From positions 62,001-126,000 of the forward strand of contig NZ_SJPM01000005.1 in assembly GCF_007859915.1 (NCBI RefSeq): 64,000 nucleotides of DNA. The letters run 5' to 3'. Position numbers and translations under genes: made by a program. Each line of letters begins with the position of its first letter. The stretch's first letter is position 1. Of the stretch, positions 1 to 8,136 are shown one piece after another. Source of the DNA: Neorhodopirellula pilleata. GTDB lineage: Bacteria > Planctomycetota > Planctomycetia > Pirellulales > Pirellulaceae. The notes under the pieces are model-generated. The model saw only the letters and a list, made by a program, of their open reading frames with translations, was not told where the DNA came from and searched no databases.

Positions 1-1
1 A

Positions 2-391
2 GATAGTGAAATTCAGATTCGAATTTCCTACACCGTTCTCCAACCTATTCACAACTTGAGGGTTGCGTTACTTATCACGACTGGCGACGGGACGGAGGTA
101 TTTTCATCAAGTGATTTGATGTCGAAGTATCCTAATGTTCCTCGAAAGCCAGGATGCTATTACAGCACCTGCATAATCCCCCCTTTTCTGCTAAATAGGG
201 GTGTATACGTTGCATTTGTCGACTTTGACGTCGCCTGTCAACGAGATATTCTTTCTGGAAACAGTGTCGTGTTTCAAGTTGGCGAACTCGCGATCAACCA
301 GTTGGGTCAAACGCGTGCTCCGGCGCCCTCCGGGGTTGTCCACCCTATCCTCGACTGGGAAATCACCAAGAAGAATGATTCCCCGCAGTAA
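2..391 (+). CDS. Wzt-type polysaccharide ABC transporter ATPase, C-terminal domain (partial)
   Basis: Only the last ~129 codons are in the window; the frame is open from base 2, so the gene begins upstream. The residues form the beta-sandwich domain found at the C-terminus of Wzt-like ABC ATPases, which binds the end of the O-polysaccharide and directs it to the Wzm channel. Family-typical elements are the strand ending DGTEVFSSSD, the segment PGCYYSTCIIPPFLLNRG, and the closing region HPILDWEI. The nucleotide-binding domain itself is not visible. The stop overlaps the start of the following acetyltransferase by 17 nt, so the two are probably co-translated. It implies that export by the Wzm/Wzt route is encoded just upstream. 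The family call is fairly secure; the exact substrate is not known. Confidence 0.75.
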   Translation, partial: DSEIQIRISYTVLQPIHNLRVALLITTGDGTEVFSSSDLMSKYPNVPRKPGCYYSTCIIPPFLLNRGVYVAFVDFDVACQRDILSGNSVVFQVGELAINQLGQTRAPAPSGVVHPILDWEITKKNDSPQ

Positions 392-1079
392 ACTTGCAGA
401 GCATCGGCAGCCAAAGTCAATTTGGAAGCGCGGAGCCGGTTGGGTGAAAAGGAAAGTGATTGTTGGCGGCACTAGCCTAATGTACCAGGCTCTTTTGAGA
501 CTGCCATGTTTTCACGCAATCAGAAATACCGCTTGTTCCCAGAATCCCTGTCGTTTTAAGCATTGGATTGCTCAGCGCATCCTGCGAATTAACGGCGACG
601 TCTACTGGCCGGTGCACTTTGCAAGCCGAATCAACGAACCTCGCAATATACACGTTGGAGTTGACTGTGCGCCCGGGTACGAACCTGGCTGCTACATCCA
701 AGGTATCGGCCCAATTGTGATCGGAGACTACACCCAGGTTGCCGCCAATGTTGGAATCATTGGTGCTAACCATAATGTTCATGATCTCCGCGCCCACACC
801 GAACCGAAAGGCGTTTCGATTGGGAAATATTGCTGGTTGGGCATGGGATGCATCATCTTACCAGGTGTGACATTGGGTGATTTCACGATTGTTGGCGCAA
901 ATGCAGTAGTAACAAAGTCTTATCCAGATGGATATTGTGTTCTTGCTGGTTCACCCGCAGTGCAAATCAGGAAGCTTGATCCTGAATCCTGTTTGCAGCA
1001 CAGAGCGGAGAATGAGTATCACGGTTTCATTCGCAAGGAAGACTTCCCTGACTACAGACTTTCAAGTCTCTGGATATGA
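375..1079 (+). CDS. Hexapeptide-repeat acyl/acetyltransferase (serine O-acetyltransferase/WcaF-like)
   Basis: This 234-residue protein of the left-handed beta-helix (LbH) transferase family probably O-acetylates a sugar of the polysaccharide. Residues 90-200 carry the hexapeptide pattern, for example IGPIVIGDYTQVAANVGII and the C-terminal coil LGDFTIVGANAVVTKS followed by LAGSPAVQIRKL, typical of the acetyl-CoA binding end. The His pair in GANHNVHD is the likely catalytic site. The frame is open further upstream, but the ATG at 375 is preferred because it gives a 17-nt overlap with the transporter gene instead of a 190-nt one and a normal family length. It overlaps the next gene by 4 nt (ATGA). 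The acceptor is unknown. Confidence 0.8.
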   Translation: MIPRSKLAEHRQPKSIWKRGAGWVKRKVIVGGTSLMYQALLRLPCFHAIRNTACSQNPCRFKHWIAQRILRINGDVYWPVHFASRINEPRNIHVGVDCAPGYEPGCYIQGIGPIVIGDYTQVAANVGIIGANHNVHDLRAHTEPKGVSIGKYCWLGMGCIILPGVTLGDFTIVGANAVVTKSYPDGYCVLAGSPAVQIRKLDPESCLQHRAENEYHGFIRKEDFPDYRLSSLWI

Positions 1080-2284
1080 AGATGAGTACCGCGACCACTT
1101 TTTCAGAAGACCGTGTTGCAACAACGCAATGCACGCGTTGCGTACTAACCGATGAAGATATTCCAGATTTTCAAGTTGACGAGGCTGGCGTATGCAGCAC
1201 GTGCATCGGTTTTGCGGAACGCTGGGGAAGACACCTCAAGACACGGGAGTCACGGGAGGCTAAACTCGAAGAAGCGATTCGCATGGTCAAAGAAGCTGGT
1301 CGTGACTCAAGATACGACTGCGTGATCGGAATATCTGGTGGAGTCGACAGCACCTATCTTGCATGGAAGATCAATCAACTGGGCTTGCGTCCGATCGCGG
1401 TACATTTTGACAATGGATGGAATTCAGAACTAGCGGTTCAGAACATACAAAGCCTGACTTCGAAGCTGAAGATTGATTTGATGACATTTGTCGTCGACTG
1501 GCCTGAGTTTCGGGATCTTCAACGTGCGTATTTTCGTGCATCAGTGGTCGACATCGAAGTACCAACCGACCATGGCATTTATGGAACGCTATTCCAAACT
1601 GCCGTCCGCCATAATGTTCGATACGTGCTCGGAGGTAATAACATCGCAACGGAAGGCTTCATGCCGAATGGTTGGCACTACCAGAAATGCGATCACATAA
1701 ACCTGCTAGACATTCACAGGAAATTTGGAACGCAACCACTAAAGACATACCCCTTGTTTGACTGCAGGATGAAGAAGAGTGTTGCTAAGAGAGGAGTTGA
1801 ACTCTTAGAAATCCTGGACTTGATTGAATACTCGCGAGAGGAAGCTGTCTCTGTGATTTCAGGTGAGCTGAATTGGCGAGACTATGGGGTTAAGCATGGA
1901 GAATCCACATTCACAAAGTTTTATCAGGGTTTCGTTCTCCCTCGCAAATTCGGAATCGACAAACGCAAGGCACACTTATCAACGTTGATCGGAACTGGCG
2001 AGCTAACGCGTGAAGGGGCATTGGAGATCCTAGCAAAGCCTGTTTACTCTCCGAGTGAGCTTCGAGTTGAACGTGAATATGTTCTAAAGAAACTCGGTTT
2101 CACTGACGCCGAATTTGACACAATCATGGCAACTCCTCCTCGTCCGCATCGTGATTACGAAACTGAGGGCTCATTATTTTACGAGCATCGTTGGCTATTG
2201 CCAGCGCGCCCAATCTGGGAAAAAACACGAGACCTGCTGGGCCTTAGGCGAAGACCTCGTCCAAATCATTTCGAGATCCGGTGA
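1076..2284 (+). CDS. N-acetyl sugar amidotransferase (WbuX/WbpG/PseA family), copy 1
   Basis: This 402-residue ATP-pyrophosphatase converts an N-acetyl group on a nucleotide sugar to an acetamidino group, using ammonia from a HisH/HisF-like partner. An N-terminal cysteine module has C19-x2-C22 and C40-x2-C43, the probable metal site. The PP-loop SGGVDS is at residues 87-92. The long C-terminal part (for example DYGVKHGESTFTKFYQG, FGIDKRKAHLS) is shared with the second copy at 9449, which shows they are paralogues. It starts at an ATG overlapping the previous stop and ends in a GTGA overlap with the next gene. In Pseudomonas aeruginosa the homologue WbpG works with HisH2/HisF2. Here the only hisH/hisF pair lies 10 kb downstream, beside copy 2. 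Confidence 0.88.
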   Translation: MKMSTATTFSEDRVATTQCTRCVLTDEDIPDFQVDEAGVCSTCIGFAERWGRHLKTRESREAKLEEAIRMVKEAGRDSRYDCVIGISGGVDSTYLAWKINQLGLRPIAVHFDNGWNSELAVQNIQSLTSKLKIDLMTFVVDWPEFRDLQRAYFRASVVDIEVPTDHGIYGTLFQTAVRHNVRYVLGGNNIATEGFMPNGWHYQKCDHINLLDIHRKFGTQPLKTYPLFDCRMKKSVAKRGVELLEILDLIEYSREEAVSVISGELNWRDYGVKHGESTFTKFYQGFVLPRKFGIDKRKAHLSTLIGTGELTREGALEILAKPVYSPSELRVEREYVLKKLGFTDAEFDTIMATPPRPHRDYETEGSLFYEHRWLLPARPIWEKTRDLLGLRRRPRPNHFEIR

Positions 2285-3324
2285 CCACCGTCGCATTCTT
2301 AACGCCCAACTTCAATCGCCAGGACTTGTTCCCGACGACATTGGCGTCCATGCAAGCGCAGACGCTGGAAGATTGGGAGTGTTGGCTAGTCGATGATGGC
2401 TCTGATCCAGAGAACTACGATGCCATGGTTGCGATGTGCGTTGACGAACCTCGGGTCCGGGTTTCACGTCGCAACCGCGAGCCCAAGGGCGCCTGCACAT
2501 GCCGCAACATCGGTGCCGCCCAAACGGAAGCCAAGTATGTGATCTCGCTGGACACGGACGACATCATCGAACCGTTTTGCCTGCAGCAACGTGTCGACAA
2601 AATGGAGCAACATCCTGAGCTGGATTTCGCCATCTTCCCCTCGCTGATGTTCGAAGATGAACCGAACGATCTAGGCCTGTGGTGGAACATTGACACCGGG
2701 GAAGACCTGCTGGAAAGACAGTTCCGTCAAGACGCCATCTGCCAAGGCACCGGTAGCATCTGGACGACAGAAGCGTTTCGCCGAATCGGAATGTGGAGTG
2801 AGTCTTTGGCTCTTTGGCAAGACATCGACCTCTATTTCCGAGCCTACATTCAAGGCTATCGCTACGAAAAGTTTTTCGACTTACCACCAGATCTACACAA
2901 CCGCTGCAATCACGCCAGTCTAAGTCGCGCGAGCTTTTACAATCGAGCCAAACAAGAGAGCCGCATTCAAGTGGTGACCGATGCCATCGAATTGCTCGAG
3001 CGGAGCGGGAAATCGGACCTGCGGCCTTGGGCCCGATACATGGTTGCTGAAATCTCCAATGGTAACGCCAGCGCAAGACACTTTGACCTGAGCAGTAAAA
3101 TCACTGACTTCGCGCGCACACATAAAGTCATCAATGATACCGAGTACGCGACCTTGAAGCGTGTACGACAGGTATACGAATATCGCTTGTACCGCTTGCC
3201 GGGCATAAAGAGCTGGCTGCGATCAGCATCCCAGAATTTTACTTGCCGATCCCTATTGGGAAGAGTCCGTGTTGGAGATGAGTCGAAGCATTTGCAAGCG
3301 AACCAGGAAGCTTTGACAGCATGA
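2281..3324 (+). CDS. Glycosyltransferase family 2
   Basis: This 347-residue GT-A fold glycosyltransferase probably adds one sugar to the lipid-linked repeat unit on the cytoplasmic face. The N-terminus has the family-2 start VAFLTPNFNRQDLFPTTLAS and the acidic VDDGSDPE. The metal/nucleotide-binding triad is in SLDTDDII, near residue 85. The C-terminal third has no recognised motif. The GTG start gives a GTGA overlap with the amidotransferase stop; the protein ends in an ATGA overlap with the phosphopentomutase gene, so translation is probably coupled through all three genes. Donor and acceptor cannot be read from the sequence. Confidence 0.85.
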   Translation: MTTVAFLTPNFNRQDLFPTTLASMQAQTLEDWECWLVDDGSDPENYDAMVAMCVDEPRVRVSRRNREPKGACTCRNIGAAQTEAKYVISLDTDDIIEPFCLQQRVDKMEQHPELDFAIFPSLMFEDEPNDLGLWWNIDTGEDLLERQFRQDAICQGTGSIWTTEAFRRIGMWSESLALWQDIDLYFRAYIQGYRYEKFFDLPPDLHNRCNHASLSRASFYNRAKQESRIQVVTDAIELLERSGKSDLRPWARYMVAEISNGNASARHFDLSSKITDFARTHKVINDTEYATLKRVRQVYEYRLYRLPGIKSWLRSASQNFTCRSLLGRVRVGDESKHLQANQEALTA

Positions 3325-4532
3325 AACGCGCCATCGTGATTGTGATTGACGCTTTAGGAATCGGAGCACTGCCCGACGCGCCGCAATACGGAGATTCGAT
3401 GCAGTGCAACACCTTCGGAAACGTGTACCGACACGCCGGTGAACTGAAGATTCCGAATCTCCTGTCACTGGGTCTTGGTAACATCGAGTCCGTCGACTGC
3501 GTCCCCCCGTATCCCAATCCCATCGCAAGCTTCGGGCGCATGATGGAGGTCTCGCAAGGCAAGGACACCACAACCGGCCACTGGGAGATCGCGGGCTTGA
3601 TTCTGGATAAGCCATTTGATGTCTTTCCCAATGGCTTTCCCGATGACTTCATGGACAAGTTTGTCGATATCAGTGGCTGTGGAGGTTTCTTTGGTAACTG
3701 CCCCGCGTCCGGAACAGCCATTGTCGAACAGTATAATGAATCCCACGTGCGTACAGGGCACCCAATTGTCTACACGAGCGCGGACAGCGTTTTTCAGATC
3801 GCATGCAACACCGATGTGGTCCCGCTCGAGAAACTATACCAGTGGTGTCAGCAAGCACGGGATCTGTTGGATCAAGATGAAGCGTTCAACGTTAGTCGCG
3901 TGATCGCTCGTCCCTACCACGAAGTCAACGGGCAATTGCAAAGACGAAGTGGAGACCGTCATGACTACGCCGTCCCGCCCCACAAGCCGATGATCATGAA
4001 CCATCTCCTCGACAACGGCGGAGCCGTGCTGGGAATTGGCAAAATTGTGGACATCTTTCTTTCAAGTGGGATATCACATGCTGTGCATACATCCGGGAAT
4101 ACCGACGGACTAAAGCTGACGACAGATGCGATTGCCGGACGATTGCCTCTTGATAGTCTGCGAACTAATCAGGCGTGCGAGTCTCACCCTACGAGCCAGT
4201 TCATCTTTACAAATCTGGTCGATACCGATGCCCTCTATGGGCACCGCAACGACCCCGCCGGCTATGGGAAAGCGTTGGAAGAGATCGATGCCGCATTGCC
4301 CGCAATCTTATCCGCTATGACCGAGGACGACCTGTTAATCATCACCGCTGATCATGGATGCGATCCCACTGCGCCAGGTACTGACCACACGCGTGAATAC
4401 GTTCCATTGCTTGAATTCAGTCCCGCATTGCCCGCACGTTCAATCGGCACCAAGCGTTCCTTTAGCTACATCGCTGATCGGATAGCCGATTGGTTGGACA
4501 TCATGAGCTGGACACCCTTAGCTGTGAGTTAA
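3321..4532 (+). CDS. deoB: Phosphopentomutase
   Basis: This 403-residue member of the alkaline phosphatase superfamily interconverts (deoxy)ribose 1-phosphate and 5-phosphate. All diagnostic blocks are intact: the metal-binding N-terminus VIDALGIGALPDA (Asp10), the nucleophile block KDTTTGHWE with Thr83-85 where the characterised Bacillus enzyme has its phosphorylated Thr, SADSVFQIA, the cap region with DALYGHRNDPAGY, and the second metal site ADHGCDPTAPGTDHTRE beginning near Asp344. Length is normal. It is unusual to find it in a polysaccharide operon, sharing a 4-nt overlap with a glycosyltransferase; deoB normally sits with nucleoside phosphorylases. The nucleotidyltransferase 70 nt downstream suggests the product could be activated as an NDP-pentose, which is inference. 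Confidence 0.9.
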   Translation: MKRAIVIVIDALGIGALPDAPQYGDSMQCNTFGNVYRHAGELKIPNLLSLGLGNIESVDCVPPYPNPIASFGRMMEVSQGKDTTTGHWEIAGLILDKPFDVFPNGFPDDFMDKFVDISGCGGFFGNCPASGTAIVEQYNESHVRTGHPIVYTSADSVFQIACNTDVVPLEKLYQWCQQARDLLDQDEAFNVSRVIARPYHEVNGQLQRRSGDRHDYAVPPHKPMIMNHLLDNGGAVLGIGKIVDIFLSSGISHAVHTSGNTDGLKLTTDAIAGRLPLDSLRTNQACESHPTSQFIFTNLVDTDALYGHRNDPAGYGKALEEIDAALPAILSAMTEDDLLIITADHGCDPTAPGTDHTREYVPLLEFSPALPARSIGTKRSFSYIADRIADWLDIMSWTPLAVS

Positions 4533-4602
4533 CGTTTTTCGCTTCGTTCTTTCACTTTCCTAATTTCCTCTAGCATCTCGCTACTCGTTTCTCGCAGCTC
4601 AA

Positions 4603-5382
4603 ATGAAAAATCTTGTTGGCATCATCCCTGCGGCAGGGAAGGGGACTCGTTTAGCTCCATTTCCATGTCCCAAAGAATTGTTCCCCGTTGGATTCCAAGA
4701 CTTCAAAGTTGGCGACAGAGTTGAGAAGCGTCCCAAGGTGATCAGCCAATACATATTGGAAGCCATGTTGGAAGCTGGGGTCGAACGTGTGCTGTTCATC
4801 CTGGGCGAGAGCAAGAGCGACATCATGGAGTTCTATGGTGACGGCAATCGGTTTGGTTGCGAGATCGGATACCTATACCAAGAGCGTTTAAACGGCATGC
4901 CAACGGCAATCAATTTGGCCAAGCCTTGGATTGGTGATGCCACTGTCGTGTTTGGCATGCCCGACACCATCATTCAACCAGGCAATGCCCTGAAACAAGT
5001 TCTGGATCAGCATCAAGCGTCCGCAGCGGAATTGTCACTGGGATTGTTTCCTACCAACACGCCACAAAAGTTCGGCATGGTCGAGTTCGATGAATCGCAC
5101 AACGTACTCTCGACGATCGACAAGCCGACGCAAAGCGAGTTGACTCACATGTGGGGCTGCTGCTGTTGGTCCGTCGAATTCACCGACTTGATTAACAGTT
5201 ACCTAATCGAAAACCAAGACCACCCCAAAGAGATCGTCCTGGGCGATGTCTTCGAACGAGCGTTGGAACTGGGCCGCGCCGTCAAGGCTGTTCCCATCGA
5301 TGGTAGCTACATCGACATTGGCACCGCCAACGAATTGAACAACGCCCTCGCCCGCTTTGCTCTCGAAGAAACTAGAAACTAG
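4603..5382 (+). CDS. Sugar-phosphate nucleotidyltransferase (RfbA/GlmU-type pyrophosphorylase fold)
   Basis: This 259-residue NTP_transferase protein makes an NDP-sugar from a sugar 1-phosphate and an NTP. The signature IIPAAGKGTRLAPFPCPKE is at the N-terminus, with the catalytic Arg and Lys of the GxGTR...PKxL motif. GMPDTIIQPG is the metal-binding Asp region, KPTQSELTHMWGC is the product-binding region, and SYIDIGTANEL closes the fold. It resembles glucose-1-phosphate thymidylyltransferases, but the pocket is not diagnostic enough to name the sugar. It follows the phosphopentomutase, so a pentose 1-phosphate is a possible substrate. The last codons and the TAG stop lie in a short heptanucleotide repeat (unit GAAACTA). 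Confidence 0.8.
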   Translation: MKNLVGIIPAAGKGTRLAPFPCPKELFPVGFQDFKVGDRVEKRPKVISQYILEAMLEAGVERVLFILGESKSDIMEFYGDGNRFGCEIGYLYQERLNGMPTAINLAKPWIGDATVVFGMPDTIIQPGNALKQVLDQHQASAAELSLGLFPTNTPQKFGMVEFDESHNVLSTIDKPTQSELTHMWGCCCWSVEFTDLINSYLIENQDHPKEIVLGDVFERALELGRAVKAVPIDGSYIDIGTANELNNALARFALEETRN

Positions 5383-5436
5383 AAACGCTCGCCTACTGCT
5401 CCTCCGGACTCCGGACAACTGACAACTGAAATCCCC

Positions 5437-6387
5437 ATGCTCATCTCCATTGTCATTCCCGTGAAGAATGAAGGCCGCCATATCCGCCAATGCATTGCCG
5501 GTTGGCTGGGGCAAACCCTACCCGTCCACGAGATCATCGTGATCGACTCGGGTTCGACCGATGACACGTTGTCGATCGTGGCCGAGTTTCCTCAAGTGCG
5601 TGTGATCGAGATCGATGGTTCCCAATTCAATCACGGTACCACACGCAACGTGGCAGTCGCGGAAACCACCGGTGGTCTGGTAATGATGACGGTCGGCGAC
5701 GCGCGACCATTCGACGATCAAGTGCTGGAGCGTCTTTCGGCGTGCTTCGATGACGACGCGGTTGCGGGCGTATGCGGATTGCAAGTTGTACCGCACGACG
5801 TCGACAAGAATCCCACCGAGTGGTTTCGCCCCTACAGTGAACCCACCATCACGACCTACCACTATCCCGCTGGCCAATACGACGAATTGCCACCTGAGCA
5901 AAAACATCAAGCAACGGGCTGGGATGACGTGGTGGCGATGTACCGTGGCGAAGTACTTCGCAACCAGATTCCGTTTCGTGAAATCACTTACGGAGAAGAC
6001 GTTCAGTGGGCCCAGGAGGCCTATCGGGCGGGATATGCATTGAAGTTTTGCCCCACGGCGCGCGTCTATCACTATCACTTGGAGGACGCGGACGTGACCT
6101 TTAAACGAGCGATTACGATGTACTACCTTCGATATCGAATGTTTGGCGTAGAACCCACGCCGCCGCCACTTTGGCTTCCTCTCCTAACCGCAACCAAGAC
6201 ATTGTTGAAGGAGCGCGGCTTGAGCATCGGTCAGCGGATGCGATGGATGAAACACAACTTAAGCAATCGGCTTGCTCTGCGGAGCGCGTTCCGCCGCTTC
6301 CACACCGCACTCAGCGCTGGCAGCGACCACGTCGAAAACCTGCACCAAGAGTTTACCGGCAAACAATTCAAAGTGAAAAGTTCTTAG
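5437..6387 (+). CDS. Glycosyltransferase family 2 (rhamnosyltransferase-like)
   Basis: This 316-residue GT-A enzyme begins ISIVIPVKNEGRHIRQCI, followed by VIDSGSTDDTLSIV, the nucleotide-binding acidic segment. VGDARPFDD takes the position of the DxD region, and TYGEDVQWAQEAYRAGY is the ED-containing catalytic-base segment typical of rhamnosyltransferase-like family 2 enzymes. YHYHLEDADVTFKRAITMYYLRY is a C-terminal amphipathic stretch of the kind that docks at the membrane (quoted in part: YHYHLEDADV). The start follows a 54-nt spacer that holds the repeat GACAACTGACAACTGA. The gene is part of the same + strand run. Linkage and sugar are unknown. Confidence 0.85.
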   Translation: MLISIVIPVKNEGRHIRQCIAGWLGQTLPVHEIIVIDSGSTDDTLSIVAEFPQVRVIEIDGSQFNHGTTRNVAVAETTGGLVMMTVGDARPFDDQVLERLSACFDDDAVAGVCGLQVVPHDVDKNPTEWFRPYSEPTITTYHYPAGQYDELPPEQKHQATGWDDVVAMYRGEVLRNQIPFREITYGEDVQWAQEAYRAGYALKFCPTARVYHYHLEDADVTFKRAITMYYLRYRMFGVEPTPPPLWLPLLTATKTLLKERGLSIGQRMRWMKHNLSNRLALRSAFRRFHTALSAGSDHVENLHQEFTGKQFKVKSS

Positions 6388-6446
6388 TACTTGACGTTTG
6401 AATCGAAACAAAGAACGAAGAACCAAGAACTCTCCAACTTTTCCTC

Positions 6447-7298
6447 ATGCCCCTCGTCTCGGTTCTAACGACTAGCTACAACCGCGCTGATTTCATCAGC
6501 GAGGCGATCGAGAGCGTGTTGGCGTCGACGTTTGAAGACTTCGAGTACATCATCGTCGACGACCGATCGACGGATGACACCTACGAAATCGCCAAAGCTT
6601 ACCAAACGAGGGATCAGCGCGTCCGTGTCTACCAAAACGAAAAGAACCTGGGCGACTATCCAAATCGAAATCAAGCCGCCTCCTATGCAGCGGGGACGTA
6701 CCTGAAGTATCTCGACTCTGATGACATCATGTACCCGCACTGCCTGGACGTCATGGTACGTTGCATGCAGAAGTACCCAAATGCGGGCCTGGGATTGTGC
6801 GCCTTCAGCGACGTAAATGCCCCATTTCCATCCGTGGAGACGCCACGGAGCGGGTATCTCAAGAACTTTATGGAGATCGATTTATTCGGTCGAGCTCCGG
6901 GTTCCGCAATCATTCGGCGAGATGCGTTTGATGCGGTAGGTGGCTTTACTGGAAAGCGACAAATTGGTGATCACGAGCTGTGGCTGATGATTGCGCGACA
7001 ATACGATGTCGTCCGCATGCCGCGCGACTTGGTCTGGGATCGCCAGCATGAACAGAAAGAATCACTTTACGATGACGCGTTTAAGAAAGCCGCTATGCAT
7101 CTTGAAATCGTGGTCAACGCGATAATGGCGAACGACTGCCCGCTTACCACGTCTGAAAAACGCGCCGTGGGTGATCAATTACGCTCCAGTTACAACAAGC
7201 AATTCATACGCGAACTGATTAGAGGCCGAATTAAAAACGCAATGCTTGCACGGAAGATGGTGAAGATGACACGACCACTGACTAGGAACGCCGAGTAA
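6447..7298 (+). CDS. Glycosyltransferase family 2
   Basis: This 283-residue family-2 glycosyltransferase starts PLVSVLTTSYNRADFISEAI, a classic beta-alpha start, then has IVDDRSTDDTYEIA and the DxD-type metal site KYLDSDDIMYPHCLD near residue 90. GGFTGKRQIGDHELWLMIAR is the acceptor-side segment with the putative catalytic base. It lacks transmembrane segments, so it should be cytoplasmic or peripheral. A 59-nt spacer rich in GAAC heptads separates it from the previous gene, and only 5 nt separate it from the methyltransferase that follows. The substrate is unknown. Confidence 0.85.
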   Translation: MPLVSVLTTSYNRADFISEAIESVLASTFEDFEYIIVDDRSTDDTYEIAKAYQTRDQRVRVYQNEKNLGDYPNRNQAASYAAGTYLKYLDSDDIMYPHCLDVMVRCMQKYPNAGLGLCAFSDVNAPFPSVETPRSGYLKNFMEIDLFGRAPGSAIIRRDAFDAVGGFTGKRQIGDHELWLMIARQYDVVRMPRDLVWDRQHEQKESLYDDAFKKAAMHLEIVVNAIMANDCPLTTSEKRAVGDQLRSSYNKQFIRELIRGRIKNAMLARKMVKMTRPLTRNAE

Positions 7299-7303
7299 AT
7301 TCA

Positions 7304-8116
7304 ATGTGCCACACTGAAGAGAGCGACGTCATGGAAAACGCGTTCGATGCGAAAGACTATTGGGAGTCCCGGCTTACTGAAAACTTCAACTTGCGCGGCG
7401 TCGGCGATATAGGACTTCCAAACAGCTACAACAAATGTCTTTATTCCATCAGGAGGTTCGCATTCCGTCTCGCAACCAAGAACTTGAAAGGGCTCGAAAA
7501 ACCATCCGTTCTTGATGTAGGGTCCGGCACCGGTTTCTACATTCAGCAATGGCTCGAACATGGAGCAGAAGCGTTAAATGGAAGCGATCTCACGTCAACC
7601 GCAGTCGAAAACCTGCAAGCTCAGTTTCCAGCAGCGAAGTTTCGGCAGATGGACATCAGCGCCACTTTACCAGAGGGAATTGGTACTTACGATGCGGTCT
7701 CCTGCTTTGATGTATTGTTCCACATCGTTGACGATCAAAAATACAATGCAGCAATCGCGAACATCGCTTCCTTGATCAAGAGCGGTGGCTACTTCTTCTA
7801 TTCAGACAACTTCTTGAAATCGGAAACAAGAATCACGCACCAGTCTGGGCGAACCGAACAGACAATCGTGAACGAACTGGAGAAAAACGGCCTCCAAATT
7901 GTACGCCGCTTGCCGATGTTTGTGCTAATGAATGATCCCGTCCGCTCCGACAGTCGCCCACTTCGGAAAGCTTTTTCGTTGACTTATCGCCTGGCCTCAC
8001 GCGGCGAAGAATGGGGAAAACTGGTAGGCAACGTTTTAATGCCAATCGAGCGTTGCTTGATCCGCTGCAAGACCCGTGGACCATCAACGGAAATCATGGT
8101 TTGCCACAAAGCATAA
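7304..8116 (+). CDS. Class I SAM-dependent methyltransferase
   Basis: This 270-residue protein has a Rossmann methyltransferase core. Motif I is VLDVGSGTGFYIQQW (about residues 67-81), the acidic residue after strand 2 is in NGSDLTSTAV, motif II is around YDAVSCFDVLFHI, and motif III is IKSGGYFFYSDNF. It probably methylates a sugar hydroxyl or amine of the glycan, as expected from its position between glycosyltransferase genes. A second in-frame Met (at 7331) before NAFDAKDYWES could also be the start. The C-terminal ~70 residues are not recognised. Substrate unknown. Confidence 0.8.
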   Translation: MCHTEESDVMENAFDAKDYWESRLTENFNLRGVGDIGLPNSYNKCLYSIRRFAFRLATKNLKGLEKPSVLDVGSGTGFYIQQWLEHGAEALNGSDLTSTAVENLQAQFPAAKFRQMDISATLPEGIGTYDAVSCFDVLFHIVDDQKYNAAIANIASLIKSGGYFFYSDNFLKSETRITHQSGRTEQTIVNELEKNGLQIVRRLPMFVLMNDPVRSDSRPLRKAFSLTYRLASRGEEWGKLVGNVLMPIERCLIRCKTRGPSTEIMVCHKA

Positions 8117-8136
8117 ACGATGGCGAAGCGAGTGCA

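Noticed and set aside
201..374. N-terminal extension of the acetyltransferase from base 201
   Set aside because: It would overlap the transporter gene by 190 nt and does not resemble any acyltransferase N-terminus.
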